From NCBI GenBank assembly GCA_947647505.1, contig CANSKO010000015.1:1-64000 (forward strand): DNA of 64,000 nucleotides, given 5' to 3'. Numbering within the stretch: the stretch's first letter is position 1; each line of letters starts with the position of its first letter. A program made the translations under genes and the position numbers. Shown here piece after piece: positions 60,542 through 64,000 of this stretch. The notes under the pieces are model-generated. The model worked only from the letters and a program-made list of their open reading frames with translations. It was not told the origin of the DNA and searched no databases. The stretch comes from an uncultured Roseburia sp. (lineage in GTDB: Bacteria > Bacillota > Clostridia > Lachnospirales > Lachnospiraceae).

Positions 60542-61582
60542 CTATGGAAAGACCGGAACAAGCGCAAGGCCCTCCGACTCCCGCTCCCCGAACAAAAGAT
60601 TCATATTCTGCACGGCCTGACCGGCCGCGCCTTTGACAAGATTATCAAGCGCGCCCATCATAACGATCCTTCCTGTTCGTTCGTCTACCTGAAAACCGAT
60701 ATCCGTATAGTTGCTGCCTTCCACCCATCTTGTTTCCGGACAGACGCCCTGATCCAGCACGCGGACAAACGTCTCTTTCGCATAATAGCTGTCATAGACT
60801 TCTTTTATCTCTTCCTGTGTATACGCGCTGCGCATGCTGGCATACGCTGTTACGAGTATACCGCGGTTCATTGGAACGAGATGCGGCGTAAAGCTTATTT
60901 TGATTTCTTTTCCGGCCGCATAGCCAAGCTGCTCTTCGATTTCCGGCGTATGTCTGTGTACGGCTACGCCGTACGCCTTGCTGTTTTCATTGACTTCACA
61001 GAAAAGATTGGCAACCTTTGCGCCCCTCCCGGCCCCGGAAACGCCTGACTTGGCGTCTATAATCAGAGAATCCGGATCGATGATCCCTTCTTTTACCAGA
61101 GGGTACGCAGTCAGAATGGAGCACGTCGTATAGCAGCCTGGATTTGCAATCAGCCTTGCCGTTTTTATGCGCGCGCGGTTGATTTCACAAAGGCCGTATA
61201 CGGCTTCTTCCAGAAACTGCGGCGATTCATGATGAATATGGTACCACGCTTCGTATACGGATGGATCTTTGATCCGATAATCTGCGCTTAAATCTATGAT
61301 TTTGACCTGACGTAAGATTGTTTCCGTCAACAGAGACGAAAGGTATCCCTGCGGCGTCGCCGTAAAAATAACGTCTACCTGTCCGGCAAGCGCCTCGATA
61401 TTGTCTTCCATGCATGACTCCTGCACCAGTTCGAACATATTTCGGTACAGATCGGCGTATTTCTGATCGACGTAGCTTTTGGAGCCATACCATTTGATTT
61501 CTACGTTTTTGTGGGCCAGAAGAAGCCTGACAAGCTCTCCTCCGGCATATCCGGTTGCTCCGATAATTCCTGCTTTTATCAT
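60542..61582 (-). CDS. argC: N-acetyl-gamma-glutamyl-phosphate reductase
   Basis: The product is 346 aa. NADP-binding AGIIGATGYAGGELVRLL, DVIFTATPQGY, catalytic Cys in ANPGCYTT, SGVSGAGRGAKVANLFCEVN and HRHTPEIEEQLG. It reduces acetylglutamyl phosphate (step 3). It is the first gene of the operon argC-GNAT-argJ-argB-argD, with a promoter at 61640-61668. The ribosome site is weak (GCGAGAACACC). Confidence 0.95.
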   Translation of the reverse strand: MIKAGIIGATGYAGGELVRLLLAHKNVEIKWYGSKSYVDQKYADLYRNMFELVQESCMEDNIEALAGQVDVIFTATPQGYLSSLLTETILRQVKIIDLSADYRIKDPSVYEAWYHIHHESPQFLEEAVYGLCEINRARIKTARLIANPGCYTTCSILTAYPLVKEGIIDPDSLIIDAKSGVSGAGRGAKVANLFCEVNENSKAYGVAVHRHTPEIEEQLGYAAGKEIKISFTPHLVPMNRGILVTAYASMRSAYTQEEIKEVYDSYYAKETFVRVLDQGVCPETRWVEGSNYTDIGFQVDERTGRIVMMGALDNLVKGAAGQAVQNMNLLFGERESEGLALVPVFP

Positions 61583-61639
61583 GGTGTTCTCGCTTTCTTT
61601 TTGTTTGAATTGGTTCGCCGTCCGGCGTGGTCTCTGTAT

Positions 61640-61668
61640 ATCTTAGTACATATTTGGCTCTGCGTAAA
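61640..61668 (-). promoter_or_regulatory. Promoter candidate for the arg operon
   Basis: On the minus strand, TTTACG (61668-61663), a 17-nt spacer and TAAGAT (61645-61640), about 60 nt upstream of argC. If used, element C is not in the argC leader. Confidence 0.5.
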
Positions 61669-61740
61669 GAGGGAACTCCGGTTTTGATGGGCATCCTGTT
61701 TTTTGGGAGTGGCTTGTGATGGGGTGTGGACGAAGGGGGT

Positions 61741-61970
61741 GCCCCAAAACGCATCTGTGCGGAGCATGCGCTGTGTGGCGGAAAGAAGCGATTCTATAGC
61801 GGCCGCTGGTTTTGGCAGATTGCGTACGCAAACGTCACAAAATGCGCCATCCAGGCGCTTTGTGACTTGCCCTGCCATCCCTGGCAGGGCATTGCTGGAT
61901 GGAAACGGCCGCTTAAGAATCGCTTCTTTCCGTCACAATGCTTATGCCCCGCACAGATGCGTTTTGGGGC
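61741..61970 (+). repeat. Foldback element C: same layout as A and B, different sequence
   Basis: A basal stem pairs 61741-61806 with 61906-61970 (GCCCCAAAACGCATCTGTGC and complement; 65 positions with few mismatches). Inside are hairpin 1 (61834-61866, 33 nt, GTCACAAA ... GCGCCATCCAGGCGC ... TTTGTGAC), a TT linker and hairpin 2 (61869-61890, GCCCTGCCA/TGGCAGGGC), then ATTGCTGG. A has ATTCCTGG at the same place. The helices differ from those of A in sequence but are complementary in each. See A and B. Confidence 0.85.
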
Positions 61971-62240
61971 TAGTATCGGCCACGATTGTTGTTCTGCACG
62001 CAGCACAACGGGATGAACCTTCGTTGGGTAGGGTGAGGGCGGGTGGGTTTGGGCGGGTTCTTTGGGTGACTTGGCTGGCTTAGGGATCGCTTCTGTTGTA
62101 ATGCTTTAGGTCTATGCAGATAGGCTCTGGGGCTGGTTTTGGCGGCGATTGTTTTCTGCACGCGGCGAAGCGGGATGCGCCTTCGTTGGGTGAGTGAGGG
62201 CGTGCGGTTTTTGTCTGGTTCTTTTGGTTGTTTTGCATAA
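61911..62240 (+). repeat. Degenerate 167-bp tandem duplication of the right side of element C
   Basis: Copies 61911-62077 and 62078-62240 share landmarks in order: GCTTARGRATCGCTTCT, AATGCTT, TGGGGCT, CGATTGTTxxTTCTGCACGC, GGGATG and CCTTCGTTGGG. The second copy includes a version of the right stem arm without its left partner. The gap 61583-62431 otherwise has element C, the two promoters and an A+T-rich stretch; no gene is seen in it. Confidence 0.75.
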
Positions 62241-62268
62241 TTATACATTTATTATTTATATTATGCAA
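62233..62268. promoter_or_regulatory. A+T-rich palindrome upstream of argG
   Basis: TTGCATAAT (62233-62241) and ATTATGCAA (62260-62268) are perfect 9-nt arms 18 nt apart. A further TGAATATTCA palindrome is at 62317-62326, somewhat like half of an ArgR box (TGAAT ... ATTCA). They may be regulator sites for arg genes; evidence is symmetry and location only. Confidence 0.4.
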
Positions 62269-62352
62269 TATATTTTTTAGTTTTTTGCATGATTTTGATT
62301 ATATATAGAGGTTTTATGAATATTCATTCTAAAAATTTGCATATTTTTTCAC

Positions 62353-62381
62353 TTGCCTTTTTGGGGAACTTGTTGTATATT
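62353..62381 (+). promoter_or_regulatory. Promoter candidate for argG
   Basis: TTGCCT (62353-62358), a 17-nt spacer and TATATT (62376-62381), about 50 nt before the start codon. Confidence 0.55.
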
Positions 62382-62431
62382 AATCTGTAGCGAATATAGT
62401 ACATAGAGAAGAGAAAGGATGTTTTTTAATT

Positions 62432-63655
62432 ATGAAGGAAAAAGTGGTTTTGGCTTATTCGGGCGGTTTGGATACGACTGCAATTATTCCGTGGCTGAAG
62501 GAAAATTATGATTATGACGTGATTTGCTGCTGTATTGACTGCGGACAGGAGGACGAGCTGGATGGCCTGGAGGAACGCGCGAAGCTCTCTGGCGCAAGTA
62601 AGCTTTATGTGGAAGATATTGTGGATGAATTTTGCGATGATTACATTCTTCCCTGCGTACAGGCTGGCGCGGTATATGAGAATAAATACCTGCTTGGAAC
62701 TTCGATGGCCCGGCCCGGCATTGCGAAACGGCTGGTCGAAGTGGCGCGCAAGGAAGGCGCGACGGCAATCTGTCATGGAGCGACCGGAAAGGGAAATGAC
62801 CAGATTCGCTTTGAGCTTGGCATCAAGGCTCTGGCTCCTGATTTAAAAATCATTGCGGCATGGCGGGATGAGAAATGGACGATGGACTCCCGGGAATCCG
62901 AAATTGCATACTGTAAAGCGCACGGCATTGACCTCCCGTTTTCTGCGGACAGCAGCTACAGCAGAGATCGAAATCTCTGGCATATCAGCCACGAAGGGCT
63001 GGAACTGGAAGATCCGTCACAGGAGCCAAATTATGACCACCTGCTCGTGCTTGGCGTTTCTCCGGAGCAGGCGCCGGAAGAAGGCGAATACGTTACAATG
63101 ACGTTTGAAGCGGGCGTCGCCAAATCCGTCAATGGAAAAGAAATGAAGCTTTCCGATATCATTCGCGAATTGAACCGTCTTGGCGGCAAGCATGGCATTG
63201 GCATTGTCGATATCGTGGAAAACCGCGTAGTCGGCATGAAATCCCGCGGCGTATATGAGACGCCCGGCGGCACGATTTTAATGGAAGCGCAAAAGCAGCT
63301 GGAAGAGCTTGTATTGGACCGCGCCACGATGGATGTAAAAAAAGACATGGGCAATAAGCTGGCGCAGATTGTTTACGAAGGGAACTGGTTTACGCCGCTG
63401 CGCGAAGCTGTACAGGCTTTTGTGACTTCCACGCAGAAATATGTAACGGGAGAGGTAAAGTTCAAGCTCTACAAAGGCAATATCATCAAAGCGGGAACGA
63501 CGTCTCCCTATTCTCTTTACAGCGAATCACTTGCAAGCTTTACAACGGGAGATCTTTATGACCATCATGACGCGGAAGGATTTATTACATTATTTGGCTT
63601 ACCGTTAAAAGTCCGCGCTATGAAGCTTGCCGAAGCAGAGAACAACAACGGATAA
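62432..63655 (+). CDS. argG: Argininosuccinate synthase
   Basis: The product is 407 aa. N-terminal PP-loop [19 protein letters not shown], the [14 protein letters not shown] segment, [20 protein letters not shown] and [12 protein letters not shown]. It ligates citrulline and aspartate (step 7). AAAGGA is about 12 nt upstream of the ATG. It is divergent from the argC operon; argH, argF and carAB are not in the window. Confidence 0.96.
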   Translation: MKEKVVLAYSGGLDTTAIIPWLKENYDYDVICCCIDCGQEDELDGLEERAKLSGASKLYVEDIVDEFCDDYILPCVQAGAVYENKYLLGTSMARPGIAKRLVEVARKEGATAICHGATGKGNDQIRFELGIKALAPDLKIIAAWRDEKWTMDSRESEIAYCKAHGIDLPFSADSSYSRDRNLWHISHEGLELEDPSQEPNYDHLLVLGVSPEQAPEEGEYVTMTFEAGVAKSVNGKEMKLSDIIRELNRLGGKHGIGIVDIVENRVVGMKSRGVYETPGGTILMEAQKQLEELVLDRATMDVKKDMGNKLAQIVYEGNWFTPLREAVQAFVTSTQKYVTGEVKFKLYKGNIIKAGTTSPYSLYSESLASFTTGDLYDHHDAEGFITLFGLPLKVRAMKLAEAENNNG

Positions 63656-63669
63656 ATGATTCCAAATGC

Positions 63670-63702
63670 AAAAGGCCGGCCATATATTGGCCAGCCTTTT
63701 TT
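63670..63702. terminator. Bidirectional terminator between argG and the edge gene
   Basis: AAAAGGCCGGCCA pairs with TGGCCAGCCTTTTTT around a TATAT loop, between convergent genes. Confidence 0.85.
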
Positions 63703-63714
63703 CTGCTTTCCTGT

Positions 63715-64000
63715 TTAAAAATGCAGTCCCAGCAAATCATCCAGCAAAAGAAACGCTTCTCTTTGAAATCGCTGCAACAGATTCCGTTTGATATTCTCAA
63801 AATCATAACACGTCGTTATAAGAATCTTCCTGTCCTGCCCACATGACACGTCGTCCGGCGATACAATTGGAATGCCTTCCCATATGCCGCCGGCTTTCTC
63901 TCTGTCAATAAAGCATTCAACAGTCGTGATATCTTTTATTTTTCTGTATAATTCTCTTCCGATGATTCCCGCTCCATAAATCATAACCTTTTCCGGCAGC
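63715..64000 (-). CDS. Unidentified protein with a nucleotide-binding-like segment, 5' part outside window
   Basis: The frame is open to the right edge. The visible 95 codons include VMIYGAGIIGRELYRKIK (a GxGxxG-type dinucleotide or SAM-binding turn), VECFIDREKAG, GIPIVSPDDV and ILITTCYDFENIKRNL. This resembles the C-terminal domain seen in some glycosyltransferases or sugar-modifying proteins with a YGAGxxG motif. I cannot name the family. An in-frame ATG at 63984 exists, but the frame extends beyond it. Confidence 0.6.
   Translation of the reverse strand, partial: LPEKVMIYGAGIIGRELYRKIKDITTVECFIDREKAGGIWEGIPIVSPDDVSCGQDRKILITTCYDFENIKRNLLQRFQREAFLLLDDLLGLHF

Noticed and set aside
61703-62083. 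Plus-strand frame of 126 codons across element C
   Set aside because: It reads through the inverted repeat, has Cys/Arg-rich nonsense-like sequence and no ribosome site.
61583-62431. T-box or other amino-acid riboswitch before argC or argG
   Set aside because: No T-box motif, specifier stem or antiterminator could be recognised; the only strong structure is element C, which lies upstream of both candidate promoters.

Overview
The window looks like a chromosomal segment of a Gram-positive gut-type Clostridia bacterium, most likely a Lachnospiraceae member. This is inferred from gene content and order: hrcA-grpE-dnaK-dnaJ behind a CIRCE element; the ireB-ruvX-DUF1292-(RNase J-YlbF)-MltG-like-trmR-U32 order that parallels the B. 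subtilis yrzL-yrrK-yrzB-yrrL-yrrM-yrrN/O cluster; strong Shine-Dalgarno sites; BspA-type leucine-rich-repeat surface proteins; and hybrid kinases with stacked receiver domains. Most of the sequence is of medium G+C. Two stretches are clearly A+T-rich: the serine hydrolase near 1.7-3.0 kb and the SIR2/NTPase gene at 46.8-49.4 kb.

Layout. 0-3.3 kb is a scrambled accessory zone: the end of a hybrid kinase, fragments of an IS3 transposase and an integrase, and a serine hydrolase with an apparent 5' frameshift. 3.3-11.7 kb holds a membrane spermidine-synthase-like protein, a large secreted LRR/FN3 protein, a divergently arranged XRE regulator and small protein, a PepSY lipoprotein and small ORFs. 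11.7-16.6 kb holds a hexapeptide acyltransferase, a PH-like protein, topoisomerase III and an acyl-CoA synthetase. 16.6-17.6 kb is non-coding and contains two large foldback elements (A and B) with tandem repeats between them. 17.6-22.2 kb holds an amidohydrolase, a hybrid kinase and a lactonase-like propeller protein. 22.2-29.1 kb is a tRNA-modification and RNA-metabolism cluster. 29.2-33.6 kb holds an HPr-like protein, thiI with its cysteine desulfurase partner, rsmE and prmA. 33.7-39.3 kb is the heat-shock block. 39.4-43.5 kb is a signalling operon (response regulator, PocR hybrid kinase, Dabb protein). 43.5-46.5 kb is hemW-lepA. 46.8-49.4 kb is a lone SIR2/P-loop NTPase gene that resembles antiphage SIR2-STAND proteins. 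49.7-56.5 kb holds a GH3 lipoprotein and a large secreted GH2 enzyme. 56.6-63.7 kb is the arginine pathway (argC-GNAT-argJ-argB-argD, with argG divergent), whose divergent gap carries a third foldback element (C). The right edge cuts an unidentified gene.

The main unexplained signal is the three foldback elements A (16.7-16.95 kb), B (17.35-17.6 kb, opposite strand) and C (61.74-61.97 kb). Each folds as one long basal stem enclosing two adjacent hairpins. A and B share a 76-nt core almost identically. C has largely different sequence but keeps the same layout, the same 33-nt first hairpin, the same TT linker and equivalent pairing. That pattern of compensatory change suggests selection on structure: a structured RNA, or a single-stranded-DNA/mobile element. 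I do not recognise the family. The second main signal is the A+T-rich SIR2/NTPase gene between the housekeeping gene lepA and the GH3 gene.
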